A stretch of DNA of 64,000 nucleotides from Cavenderia fasciculata (taxonomy: Eukaryota > Evosea > Eumycetozoa > Acytosteliales > Cavenderiaceae), in NCBI RefSeq assembly GCF_000203815.1, contig NW_004457737.1:1488001-1552000 (forward strand), given 5' to 3'. Shown here in pieces: positions 50,066 to 60,905 of the stretch; the first letter of the stretch is position 1, and each line of letters opens with the position of its first letter. Made by a program: the position numbers and the translations under genes. Under the pieces are notes generated by a model. That model was given only the letters and a program-made list of their open reading frames with translations. It did no database searches and was not told the DNA's origin.

Positions 50066-51103
50066 TACCTTATTGATTGCACTTTCAGTACAACCTTCAA
50101 CACGATTTTCATGTAAGAATCTTATAATGGAATAATGGCCATTTTTTGCGGCAAAGTTCATGGCGTCGGTAGTGGCGGGTGCACCGGCTGTTTGGTCTAG
50201 CCACAATACAATGTCTAGGAACCCAAGTTCAGCTGAATTGTCTAGTGCTCGAGTAGTTAGTCCACGTCTTCCAAAATGCTTGAAATAAAGTTGAACCATT
50301 TCAAGTGACCCTGAAGTGACTGATAGGTCGACCAAATTACGCTCGATGAGTTGTTCTTCTGTGTGTCCGACAAGACGTTCTCCACGCATCTCGAGTAACA
50401 GTCTTGCAACGTCAACACACTTTGTTCGTGATGCATTGACTAGTGCCCGAGCAGTATACTTTTCCGTCCGATTGTACAATAGAAACTCTATAATATCCAA
50501 ATGAGAGTTATTTGCAGCCAACTCGAATGCACGGTCTGTACATTGTAGTTGAGGATAATTCTCGTGTAGAAAGTGTAGTATACCAAGTTTACCGTGTTCA
50601 CATGCCATGTCGATAGTGTTTTCTGTTGGTTGGATACCAATCGTTTCGATACCGTACACTAGACATGGTATACTACCCGATGCAGCGATATTGTCAACTA
50701 CCCAACTAGGTGAATTGGCACATTTACCTAGTGTCTTGCCGATGTAGACGTCTTTGCCGTGTCTACTGACAATCTCCCTAAACGCATGTCCAAAGTAATG
50801 CGAGTAGAGTGTATGTAGTCGTTGGAGTACCAACACATTGGTACAGTTGTTTAGTATGATTGGCATGGCTCGATAGTAGGCGATAAAGTTTGGATCACAC
50901 TCTAACTTTGCTTGAAACAACAGTCCGTTGTTAGAGTACCGATGAAACGATACATTCTTACTAGTCATATCTTTAAACTTGCATGGTTTCTTTTCTTCCA
51001 AACGTTCATGTATCTCTTCAACCAATGATAGTATATATCTTAACAATACACTTGATTTAAATACACTTGATATAATTGTAGAAGATTGTGACAGCGAAGA
51101 CAT
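48618..51103 (-). CDS. Ankyrin-type repeat protein of the dictyostelid 'FLH.NRTEG' family
   Basis: Three exons (51103-50069, 49956-49077, 49003-48618) give about 766 aa. A Ser-rich N-terminal region and a helical domain are followed, from about residue 140, by divergent ankyrin-like repeats with the recurring signature G.L.I..FL..NRTEG.T..A...A. Repeats are clear in exons 1 and 2. The C-terminus is a helical tail ending in a basic SSIFKKLFFK. Such repeat proteins form large families in dictyostelids; their partners are unknown. Intron 1 contains a pure ATT/AAT microsatellite (about 50014-50066) and would encode poly-Asn if retained. The 5' leader contains an (ACTCT)n tract. Confidence 0.88.
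50014..50066. repeat. (ATT)n microsatellite in intron 1 of the ankyrin-type gene
   Basis: About 17 uninterrupted ATT units at the 5' end of the intron (read as AAT on the gene strand), directly after the GTAAAT donor. Confidence 0.95.
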
Positions 51104-51127
51104 TCTCTCTCAATCTCTCCTCTTTTT

Positions 51128-51180
51128 ACTCTACTCTCTACTCTACTCTACTCTACTCTACTCTACTCTAATCTACTCTA
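51128..51180. repeat. (ACTCT)n tract in the leader of the ankyrin-type gene
   Basis: Roughly ten CTCTA/ACTCT units lie 25-80 bases upstream of the start codon. On the coding strand this is a purine-rich TAGAG leader. Confidence 0.9.
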
Positions 51181-52561
51181 TTATAATTGATTGACAATCA
51201 ATAATGAATGGTTCGTAGAGATGACTCACTCATAGTATCAATGAGAATAAACGGAATAGTCAGTTTGACTCTCAGTGTTGATTAAAAAAAAAAAAACTAA
51301 ATTAAATGAATATTTATTTTCTTTGGGGGTTTTGAAAATTTTTGGTTGGGAGTACCGCCTCAGAATCTATTTATTTGTAAAACTTATTTCTCTCTATGGT
51401 CTTCTTTATTTTTAATTATTCTTTTACCAATCGATAGATCTTTTCATTATCTATCAAATGGTTGACAAAAAAATTTGCGAGAGGTTCACCCTTCTAAAAA
51501 GTACTTTCCGTAAAGTCGCCATTAGCCATGGGCTAAGATGAGGTCTAGAAAGCATTGTTTGGAAAAACAAATGATATAAACAGAAAGAGCACAAAAAGTT
51601 GTATCTATTGGTGATATTGGATCGTCGTTTCAAAGATTATTCAAATAAAAAAAATGCTATTCTTCAAAGCCTATCTCATATAGTAAACATGCAACCATAT
51701 AAAACTACGTGCTACATGGATCGGATCACGATTAATCAAATAAAAAGACAAGCGCCAACGCAAGAGGTGTAGGCGCCTTGAATCTTCAACATTATATGCA
51801 CTGGTGTCGGCAGTGTTCAATGCATGCCACATCCAGCAACGCTAGACAAGATGGTTAGTATATTTGGAATGGTCAATCTCAAAACAATTGTGAATGCTCA
51901 AGAGTAATGGTAGCTTAATCTATATCGATATCATGGTTATTTATTTGGTACATACTAGTATTATTGTAATTAGCTCTTTTAAAACCCATCAAGGCTAGTG
52001 GTCATGGACAATTTCGCATTCGGTCTATCAAAACCATCCATTCTAAAAGATAATAAATAATAATTAGTAAACAGTATTTATGACAGTAATTTTACAAGAT
52101 ACATATCTTTACAGTTTTTTTAAAAATGGACCAACTCGTCTCTAATCAATTGATTCTATATTTAAAGTATAATATGGCATGAATATGATTAGTTGAGGGT
52201 TTGATAGTTGTATTGTGATGAATTTACTTAACTTTGTATTCTAATTCAGGTGGGTAGAGTTGATGACCAAACAACCACCTTTGTTGCTATAATACAAGAC
52301 TATCAGCTATAGTATGAACCGATTTGTTGACTAGTCTCATTAAACAGATATCTGATAGATTGGAATTGTTAGTTTAGTTTTGAAATTAATTTATGTTATG
52401 AATACATAACTTTAATAGATCGGCGGTTGATTAAGAAGAAGATCAATCGGTTCTAAAAATAGTAAGGATGACCTATGTTAAAAATATGTATTAGTAATTG
52501 AGTGGTGGTTGTAGTATATATACTACTACTATGTTGAAGTCTACATGATACTTAAACTTTA

Positions 52562-52892
52562 TCATTTATGGATAGGTACCATATATGGATGGATGTATTG
52601 TTTGATTAAATATTGAACTATAAAGCTGTAAGGGATAAATAAAAAGAGGAAAAGAAATATGAGTAGAATCAATAGAGCTACCATTACTCTTGTCTCAATC
52701 TCACAATGTTTCTCATTCTAAAAAAAAACACCAACAATATATAGATAATAAATAAAATATTAGTATCCAGACCCAAGCCTGGAGCTGCAAGCAAATGCCC
52801 ATTGTGAACCAAATGACAAGTTGAACTCCGTTGGCTATGCCGTAGAGTAGTCCTTTTGAGTCAAATGAACAATGTACTTGCAGCTCCCAATT
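52562..52892 (-). pseudogene. Possible remnant of a multi-TM protein gene (exon-like blocks)
   Basis: Block 52892-52773 follows a TTTCAG acceptor and reads 40 residues without a stop (starts NWELQVHCSFDSKG, includes LVIWFTMGICLQL). A 55-bp intron-like gap ending in a T-rich TTTAG leads in phase 0 to 52717-52562 (starts NEKHCEIETRVMVALL, then a strongly hydrophobic helix, then stop). The Cys-Ser-Asp-Ser-Lys before a membrane helix is loosely like the TM5 region of class-C GPCRs (Grl family). The donor would be a non-canonical GTCTGG, and no flanking receptor domains were found, so this may be a decayed or partial gene. The opposite strand is also partly open because of the inverted repeat. Confidence 0.3.
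52781..52887. repeat. Inverted repeat able to form a long hairpin
   Basis: GGAGCTGCAAG at 52781-52791 is an exact reverse complement of 52877-52887. A second inner pair, CATTGT (52800-52805) with ACAATG (52869-52874), lies in the same register. The loop is about 63 nt and includes GGC-TAT-GCC. Structure is inferred by eye. Confidence 0.7.
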
Positions 52893-53877
52893 CTGAAATG
52901 ATTTAAAATAGGGGAAAATTGTATATATATAGAGGGGGGGGGAAAGAGGGATAGAGGGTAGAATTCATAAGTTTCCCACGCCGAAGCATGACCATTTGGA
53001 AGACACTAGAACATCCTCCCACCAACCAAAAGGAGTTGTAGTGTCTTTTTAAATAATAATAATAATATAACCACAAGTGTAATCTATAATTATAAAAAAG
53101 AGGTTTATTTCTATTGTCTTTAAACAATAGAATAATGGTTAGTGATGTATAATATTTCATAGTAGTGTATAGTCTTACTTTAATTTATATTATATATTTA
53201 TAAAAGATTTTGTTCTTTGTCAAAGGATCCTTGAATAAAGACAGAGTGATTGTTGGTCTACGTCATGTCCTCTAAAGGCGTCATTCCCATTGTTGATTGA
53301 CTGATTGATGATTGTTTAAAATATCTTGATGAATCTAATCGATCGATGGTTATTGTTGTTGGTGTCATGATGAAAATTCTCCCTCCAAAATTAATTACTT
53401 CTCTTCATGACATGATAGTGCTGTGCTGTACTGTGTTCTCGCGCAGTACAAGACAAGTAGTAAATATAAATACATCTAGATTTATGAATTCATAACCCAT
53501 CCTAAAGTTGAATTCATTCATTCATTCATTCGAGACAGACATCCATCAAATGACGATGATGATTGAGATTTAATTTAACTTGTTACCCTATACTACTTGT
53601 GTTGATGATCAATATTCACATCATCATCATCAACATGATCATCATCATGACTTTTATATCTCTAAGTATTGTATTGTAATTGTATTGTTCTTATTCTTAT
53701 GACTCTGTGATGATCATGATGTTTGTTGGCGTTTGTGAATGCTCCATTTGCAAATTTGAACCCAAAATCTCTTAGTTGCTTACTAGTATGAAAAGGTGAC
53801 ACTGATGATAATATTCTTTTGAAGAAAGGAATTAGTATACATCAACAACTACTACTAGTTAATTTCTTATATGCAAC

Positions 53878-54327
53878 TTATTGTGTAGAATTATTATAAT
53901 AATTCTTTTTTCCATCTTTTGCTTCCTTGTGCATCTTTCTAATGATGTTGATACAACTAAAATCTCTTGGTGACATAAAAACTGTACCATCTTCGTTGAT
54001 CTTTTCTCCTTTGGGGTCGAGAGTTGTCTTGATACCTCTTCCATGTTTAGACATGCTCAAACTTCTTAGAACCTCTGCTTGTAGTACTTCGTCGCCATTT
54101 GTATGTCTTCTCAACAGGAATGACGTTTTATTTCTAATGCGTTGCACTTGTCTTAATGAGAATGTTGGTTTAAAACGGTCGCCAATTAATCGTTGGTAGA
54201 CTGTTGGAGGTGTCGTTGTTGTTGTTGTTGCTGCTGCTGGTGATGCAGAGATTGTTGTTATTGGTACTAATGCTACTGATACTGATGATGCTGCTGATGC
54301 AGTGATAGTTTGGGCTGCTGTACTCAT
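53878..54327 (-). CDS. Small basic protein of unknown function
   Basis: A 149-aa frame starting at 54327. The first 45 residues are Ala/Thr/Ser-rich low complexity; the rest is basic with a folded look (YQRLIGDRFKPTFSLRQVQR; SMSKHGRGIKTTLDPKGEK; FSCINIIRKMHKEAKDGKK). I recognise no family. The reading frame could in principle extend upstream into the assembly gap, but the in-frame ATG at 54327 follows AT-rich leader-like DNA and is the natural start. Confidence 0.6.
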   Translation of the reverse strand: MSTAAQTITASAASSVSVALVPITTISASPAAATTTTTTPPTVYQRLIGDRFKPTFSLRQVQRIRNKTSFLLRRHTNGDEVLQAEVLRSLSMSKHGRGIKTTLDPKGEKINEDGTVFMSPRDFSCINIIRKMHKEAKDGKKNYYNNSTQ

Positions 54328-54377
54328 GATTAATATGCTTAAAATAAAGATAAAAATATATCTATAATATTGATAAT

Positions 54378-54477
54378 NNNNNNNNNNNNNNNNNNNNNNN
54401 NNNNNNNNNNNNNNNNNNNNNNNNNNNNNNNNNNNNNNNNNNNNNNNNNNNNNNNNNNNNNNNNNNNNNNNNNNNNN
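54378..54477. other. Assembly gap of 100 N
   Basis: Exactly 100 unknown bases, the usual placeholder for a gap of unknown size. Frames drawn across it are artefacts. Confidence 0.99.
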
Positions 54478-54747
54478 CACAAAGTTTGAATTCTAATTTA
54501 ATATCTGCTTTATTGCAATCACAACAACAACCACAACAACCACAACAACAACAACAACAACAACAAAATAATACCATGCCAAACAATTTTTCAAACGGAA
54601 ATCTTTTTGGTTTGGATTCTTTGGCATCTTCACCATTTACTTTTAATAACACTAATACTAATAGTAATAATAACACCAATTCCACTAATCAACAAATTCA
54701 ACAACAACAACCACAACAACCACAACAACAACAACAATTTTATGTTC

Positions 54748-54782
<35 letters not shown>

Positions 54783-55046
54783 CCAATTCAAACTACATCA
54801 GTTCCATATGTTAAAGAAGAAACTTCTATCCAAGGTTTGGTAGAGGATAACAAGGATTTACAAACATTCCTTGATCAAGATATTTTGCTTGGACTTCGTC
54901 AATCTGATTTCAAGGCATCCAAATTGGATGGACAATCCCTTGGCATCTCACAATCACTTTTGACCAATGACACACCAAACTTCTTTTCCAATCCCAACTC
55001 CAACTCTGGAGATCAATCCAAAAATGATTTTGGATTATATTATTAA
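54478..55046 (+). CDS. C-terminal part of a Gln/Asn-rich protein (5' end lost in the gap)
   Basis: The frame is open from the first base after the gap to a stop at 55046, 188 residues. It consists of Gln and Asn runs, with short conserved-looking parts (LISALLQSQ; GNLFGLDSLASSPF; VPYVKEETSIQGLVEDN; TFLDQDILLGLRQSDF) and an aromatic end. Such Q/N-rich acidic tails are common in dictyostelid transcription regulators and in many other proteins, so identity is open. Its start and most of its domains lie in or beyond the gap. Confidence 0.7.
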
Positions 55047-55492
55047 CTGTATCCTCCTCAACAATCATCCATAACAACAAAAACACATTTGGATGAATTT
55101 CATACTCCAACACATACACACAAATTTAAAGTAGCAACAAAAGATATCATCACTATGGAATGGGACTAAATGAAAAAGAGGAATGTTTAAACAATCATTT
55201 CAAAAGTGTTTCTCTCTTTTTCACAACAAGTACGCCATTTTTACTCAATCTATTTCACACACAACTACTTTAAAACAATAATGTCAATACATAATAATAA
55301 TACGACTTGTATATAAATTCTAATTTGTTTATTCAATCAATAAATTAAAATGAAAACAATTAATTGGTAATCTCATCATCTCTTCTCTAATTATACATAT
55401 ATATCTGAAAAAAAATATAATAAATTACATGTTTATTTATTTTAAATTTGGAGGGGTTTGTATTAATAAATATATAATATTAAATTATATTC
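55047..55492. other. Spacer between convergent genes
   Basis: 3' flanks of the Gln/Asn-rich gene and the Nramp gene. AT-rich towards the Nramp end; nothing else seen. Confidence 0.6.
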
Positions 55493-57302
55493 TTATTGAG
55501 TATTGATGATCAATCTTTCATTTTCATATTGTTGGTTAGAAGAAGAGGAAGAGGAGAAAATTGATTTGATACGTTTGGCTATTCGGTTAGAGTTTTCAAC
55601 TCCAAGAGCCAAATAAATAATAAATGAAAAATAGAAAAGGAATCCAATGATCATGACGGCAATCATCCAGCCAGATGTTGAAATTTGTGTTGCAAAAATG
55701 ACAATTAAATAGATATTGATGGCGATAATAATTAATGATAAAAGTCTAACTACAATATTATTTAACCAATGATTTTTAAACTTTTCTCCCATTACTTCAG
55801 ATCCTAAAATAATAATAGAGAATTGATTGATTTTTGGTTAGTTATTATTTTAAAGACTTTTGATTTTTATATATTGATACATACTAGAGGTAAAATAAAG
55901 TACTGGTAATACAGCAAATGGAAGTTGAACAGATTGGAGTACATTTAACCATTCATCTAGAGAGTCGAGATGAGTGTTTGAGAGAATGGCAACGACAATG
56001 GCAGGAACGATGGCACTGCATCGAGTGATCAATAGTCTCTTCCAAGGCTTGATCTTTAGATCTAAAAACCCTTCCATGACAAACTGACCAGAGTAGGTTC
56101 CAGTCATGGTCGAGCATTGGCCTGCAGCCAAGAGACCGATGGCCCAAATGTATCTTGCAACCTCTCCATACTTGGTGCCGAGGAAATCGGCGGCGGTAGA
56201 GAGACCAATAGTCTCGCCGAGAAAGCCAGTGCCAAAGACAGCAACCACAAAAAGATTGATGACAAATGAGATGAACAGAGCAATACTCGACTCGATGTTA
56301 AAGTATTTGTTGGCTGTGCGAACTTGGATGTCGCTCGATCGGTCGATCTTTCTCGACTGTACCAATGCAGAGTGAAGGTAGATGTTGTGTGGCATGACGA
56401 CGGCACCGAGGATACCCACCGCTTCCGCGAGGTTCGAGTGGTTGACGTACGGCTCGACTACGCCACGCAACACTTGTAGTTGATCGGGTTTAGCAATGAT
56501 ATATTCTACACCAAAGCTGACGGCCATGACCGTGATGAGTGCACAAAAGAATGCCTCTAGTTTTCGGATGCCATAGTTTTCGAGTAGTAAAAAGGTGAAT
56601 GTGTCGGCGGCGGTAATCAAGACACCAGCCCACAATGGAATAGCGCCTCGTGACAGAATGCTAATTGCAATGGCAGTGCCGATAACCTCTTGAATGTCAG
56701 AGCCAATGATGGCCAACTCGGTCATGATCCACAGTAATATTCTGGGTACCACTGGATAGTACTCTCTACAATGCACGGCCAAATGCTTGCCCGTTACAAC
56801 ACCCAGCCTGCTGGCAAGAAATTGTAGCCACAAACCAATGACGGTCGACCACAACAACACCCACAACAACGAATACCCACCCGTTGCGCCAGCCTGAATA
56901 TCACTCTCCAAATTACCAGGATCCAAATACGCTATACTCATCAAGAAACCAGGTCCTGTAAATGACCATAACTTTCGAAAACTAAATATTTCCTAAGGAA
57001 AAGAAAGAAAGGTTCACATTATAATTGAATAATAATAATAATAAATGGATAGTTAAACACGATCATGATTCAATAATAAAGAGTGTGATTATATATCTTT
57101 TGTCTTTTTTTTGGATACATACATCTTCTGGTATATCATCCATACCGGGGACTTCGACCAATGGGTCTCTTTGTTTGTCGCTTGTATAAACATTTTCTAT
57201 GAGTATGCCATTATCGTCGGCGGCTAGACTATTTCTCCTACTATCGTTATTATTATTAGTTGGCATTGTATCATATGCTGTTTGTTCAGTTCTAGGTGCC
57301 AT
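55493..57302 (-). CDS. nramp1: Nramp (Slc11) divalent metal-ion/proton transporter
   Basis: Three exons (57302-57123, 56992-55885, 55803-55493) give 532 aa. A polar N-terminus precedes a multi-pass membrane protein with all Slc11 hallmarks: [15 protein letters not shown] with the metal-coordinating D-P-G-N in TM1, the MPHN motif in TM6 ([19 protein letters not shown]), and the loop signature [19 protein letters not shown]. The family exports Fe2+/Mn2+ from acidic compartments with protons. In Dictyostelium, Nramp1 sits in phagosomes and macropinosomes and limits intracellular bacteria; this prototypical sequence fits it better than the contractile-vacuole NrampB. The length is normal for the family. 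Confidence 0.95.
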
Positions 57303-58897
57303 TCTATTCTACATTATGTATAAATAAATAGAAATAGAAAGAATAAAGATAGATATAGGGTATAAATATAAACTTTTCTAGAACTCTCTGTTGTCCATAT
57401 GCGGTTCGTTTTTTTTTTTTTTTTTTTTTATATTAAAAAACAAATGTCGCCAAAGGGGAGGGAAGAATTATCCATTATTTTTATGGGGTATCCTCCTCCC
57501 TCCTCAATCCAGGCCAGGATCATTGTCAAATAAATAAATAAATAAATAAACTTACCAAAAACTATATTTATATTATTTGTGTATGTTATATATTTAGTAT
57601 ATTATTTGTATGTATATATAAAAGTCAATCAAATGATGGTTATAAATATAATGGTATTGTGATGAAATTACTATGTGTAAAAAGAAAGTTCGTATTAGGG
57701 GGGAGGAGTGTATGTCGATTATGCTAAAGGGTGTGTGTGTGAAAGTTTGGAAGTTGGCTGGATGAATGGAATACAAGCAAGCTTGAAATTTAGATGGCTA
57801 ACAATGAAAAGACGATCGGTCGGCACAAAACGAATTCGACAATGATCTTGATTTTTTTGATGGGGTTTGTTCGGTAAGATTGATGAATATGACTAAGATA
57901 TTTAAAGAACATACGGAACAAAAAGTAAAAGAAGAAAAAGAAGATGATGATATAAGGATATATAAATAGGAAAAGAAGAAATTCGGATGACTGGGATGTA
58001 GATCTTTTATAATAGTGATTAATTTTATTATATGTGTGTGATCACAAAAGAAAGAAAGAGATAGAGATAATAAATAAATAATGCAACTGTGACCTAGGTT
58101 AATTATTCAATTTGAATCGATTGATTGATTGCTTAAATACCTGCAATGGCAGTAAGAATGCACTTCGTTTCTGGTATTAAAAAAAAAAAAGAAGTTAATA
58201 ATTTAATCGACATCAAAAATATCGGGACGCTCGTTATATTGTCACTGCAGAGGTAGCTCTGGTAATAGGGAGGTTTAAACAATCGACAATTTGAGTATTT
58301 TGGGAAATGTGGAGGGCAAACTTTGGGAAGCCCCACCAGTTTTTTAGATTTCTTTTCTTGAATAGGTTGACAATGATCACTCTTTTTGTCTTTGTCTTGA
58401 TTACTTTTAATGTGATCGATGCCTGTGGGCAGAATCCTTGTCAAACGACAATTTCACCCCCTCCTCTCGAACCCATCGATTCGCAAATTGAAGTTGTTGC
58501 CAATGCAAATATGAGGTCAAACATACACATAACTATTTGTTGTATCTATTTTAAACCTGTTCTTAAACAGGTAGGGTAGGGTAGGTATCAATTAGGTGGA
58601 TGGAGTAAAAGATTAGATTAGATTAGATTATTACAATGATTTTTCTGGTCCAAAGTTGAGAATAATAACCATGATCGATGGGAATGTGTGGTGGGGGTTA
58701 TGATTATGATCGTTTTTATCATCACCATCTTCATCTAAATTAAAAACTTGGTTAGTAAAAATTATTGTATTGGATAATAAAAATATGATACACCCCAACT
58801 TATCGACAAGCTGGCTGAATGATGTAATGTATTTGTATTCATTGTTGTTTGATTTGAAGACATAGATAGTCGTAGTAGTAATAATCTATTAGTCATT
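57303..58897. other. Gene-poor region upstream of Nramp and of the PCNA-like gene
   Basis: About 1.6 kb. It includes a T-run of about 20 (57410-57429), (AAAT)n near 57530-57550, TAGGG triplicates near 58571-58583 and GATTA repeats near 58613-58632. A short frame with a hydrophobic start lies at 58373-58579 but lacks support as a gene. Confidence 0.5.
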
Positions 58898-60173
58898 ATG
58901 GAAGATATATTCAAAGGAATAGTGTATGTAACCAGTTTCAGTTTATTTAGAATTATCAATTGTGTTATTGACTGACCAATCTCCTATCGATCTATCTATC
59001 TATCTTCACTAGTGATGATGAAAGAGCTGGTTTGGTTATATCAAACTTGTTATTACTCAATGACTTTTTAGATTCGGTCAACATTGAAATTAATGAAAAG
59101 GGTTGGTCTTTAACTGGATTTGATCGTATGTGTTTTAGTGATGACTTTGTTGGTCATATCATATATATAGTTATCTAACATGTTCATTTGTGTTTATAAA
59201 AGCATCACAAGTACTTTATATTGATGTTAGATTAGAGAGATCAATGTTTACCGATTATCATATGTTTGTATATTAGAAAATTAGAAAAAAAGAAAACCAA
59301 AGATTCAGACTGACAAGTTGATGGAAAATTATCATTTTTAATCTAGTTTGAAACCAGTATTGTTTGTTTTAAAAGTAGATATGATTCACAAGGTTTTAAA
59401 AAAGGTTGGAAAAGTTGAAAAAATTGCTTTCAAGTATCCAGGTGATAAATTAGAATTGGTATTTATAAACAACAATCCACACCACGTTCATTTTACGTAA
59501 TACTAACAATTGTTGTTATTATTATTAGATTATATTTAATCCATCTGGTTTTATTACACATCATTCTTTTCCAGAAATGATTTTACAATCTCCTGGTAAT
59601 TATTATTATTATTATTATTATATGATCCAACTTAAATTAATATTATTATTTCCTTTTTAAAAAGATCAATACAAGGATCCAGATTTTAAATATGAATGTG
59701 GTAAATATTAATTGTTGATTCAACAGACTAACCCTTACCCAATACATCCTTTTTACTTCTATCTATCTATCTATCAATTTTTTTTTAAATAATAGAAATA
59801 CTTTTACCATGTATATTATTTAAAAATATTATAGGTGAATTAAAATCATTTGGTGATAATAGATTATGGTTAAAAGTTGATGAAAATAGTTTATGTTTTG
59901 AAGCCAATGATAGTATTGTAAAATCAAGTATGACTTTGCATAAAAATGTATGTCGATTTATGATATCCAAATATATAGATTATTCATTAATTACCTATAT
60001 ATATATAACCAATCCCTAAAGAGAACCAAGGAGCTTCAAATCATTAGTAAATCCAAGTTTGAAATTGAATTAAGGAATAATTATTTCCTCAAGATTGGAA
60101 ATGTATTGAAAAAGTTTAGTTCCAAAGAATGCCTTTTACAAATAGGCCCAAAAAGCCCTTTCACTTTTATGTA

Positions 60174-60215
<42 letters not shown>

Positions 60216-60319
60216 CTTTATGTCTATCTATCTTGTTTTGTGACAATCTAATGTGTTTTTGTTAAAGCATCAGTCTCCAATCTAGTTGCTTTCAATTCTT
60301 TCTTGCTCCATTATTATAG
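58898..60319 (+). CDS. Divergent PCNA-like sliding clamp, nine exons
   Basis: Exons: 58898-58923, 59013-59125, 59203-59263, 59347-59458, 59529-59595, 59665-59700, 59796-59947, 60022-60170 and 60268-60319. All join in frame to 255 aa, versus 258-261 for PCNA. Compared by eye with human PCNA the match runs end to end: FDPSQVLYIDVRLERSMF (45-62) against the M-D-S-S-H-V strand; IHKVLKKVG (80-88) with lysines matching channel Lys77/Lys80; a linker-like ILQSPDQYKDPDF; YECEILLPCILF (136-147) opening the second domain; and FFLAP (249-253) at the same numbering as PCNA Y-Y-L-A-P. Identity is very low, so it is not the replicative clamp. The Lys164 modification site is not conserved. Rad1, Hus1 and Rad9 are alternatives, but length and end signature favour PCNA. 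Donor 3 is GTTTGT; the others are canonical. Confidence 0.8.
60176..60215. repeat. (ATT)n microsatellite in intron 8 of the PCNA-like gene
   Basis: About 13 uninterrupted ATT units, starting directly after the GTATGT donor, parallel to the ATT tract that opens the ankyrin-type gene's first intron. Confidence 0.95.
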
Positions 60320-60463
60320 ATATCCATTAGGGTGATCATGCTACTATAAATGATCAAAAGGCTACACAACATTCACACTATACTTAGCTACTATACTATC
60401 TTTTTCATTTTGCAAATTTCATAATAAAGTTGTGATAATAGACTCTCTCTGAGAAGTAGCCTA

Positions 60464-60711
60464 TTACTTTTTGACAGCATGTTTAGCAATACATTGTTTA
60501 AACTTTTGAAATTCTATATTACAAGCATTCTTTTCAATATCATCAATATGTTTAATAACACATGATGCATACAATGCTGACTAAGAGATGATGTGTCAAA
60601 GGTTAGAAAAAGTTGACATTCTATTTTAACTAATAATATATATACCTCTGCAGTACATTGACTTAATGATTGTGCTACTCTTTGAGACCACTTTGTAGTA
60701 TTACTTGACAT
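60464..60711 (-). CDS. Twin-CX9C mitochondrial protein, NDUFAF8-like
   Basis: Two exons, 60711-60646 and 60580-60464, encode 60 aa. Splicing at GTATAT...CTTAG creates the first CX9C motif across the junction (CTAE|SALYASC), and the second lies in exon 2 (CNIEFQKFKQC). The N-terminal helix TTKWSQRVAQSLSQ and the basic end (AKHAVKK) match the plan of human NDUFAF8 (74 aa: W..RV, CX9C, CX9C, AAAAKK), a complex I assembly factor that stabilises NDUFAF5. Import by the Mia40 relay into the intermembrane space is expected for twin CX9C proteins. The start at 60711 is chosen because it begins at the same point as the family. An upstream in-frame extension exists without an ATG. The gene converges with the PCNA-like gene, 144 bp between stops. 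Confidence 0.75.
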
Positions 60712-60905
60712 GCTCTTATCTCTTCTTTTAATATCTGAATTTAACAATGACACTTTGGTTTTCGTCTTTTTGACATCGGATGACTTGAAAAAAAAAAAAA
60801 ATAATAATAAACTAATGATTTGACTTGTTGTGATTTAGAAATAAATATATAATATATATGTTTTGATCTTCATTATTACAATGAAGTATTTATTTGTATA
60901 TATGA

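Larger units (their letters stand above)
51104..53877. other. Gene-poor tract with exon-like remnants and inverted repeat
   Basis: About 2.8 kb between the ankyrin-type gene and the small basic-protein gene. No complete gene could be built. Several minus-strand blocks bounded by plausible splice signals have protein-like frames (52892-52773, 52717-52562, 52286-52228), and an 11-bp perfect inverted repeat spans 52781-52887. A small GCGCC/GGCGC hairpin lies at 51752-51776. Confidence 0.5.

Noticed and set aside
51752-51776. GCGCC...GGCGC mini-hairpin as a terminator or ncRNA
   Set aside because: A five-base stem alone is too weak to call a feature.
54362-54685. Frames drawn across the N gap
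   Set aside because: They consist of unknown residues joined to antisense sequence of the Gln/Asn-rich gene.
57476-57488. Reverse-strand CCCCATAA resembling a DUSE element
   Set aside because: The downstream sequence on that strand is a homopolymer tract with no recognisable RNA.
58373-58579. Short frame with hydrophobic start (MITLFVFVLITFNVIDACG), possible secreted peptide
   Set aside because: It has no clear splice donor or homologue and ends in simple repeats; possible but not supportable.
58571-58583. TAGGG triplicate, telomere-like
   Set aside because: Only about two and a half units, internal to a contig and among other microrepeats.
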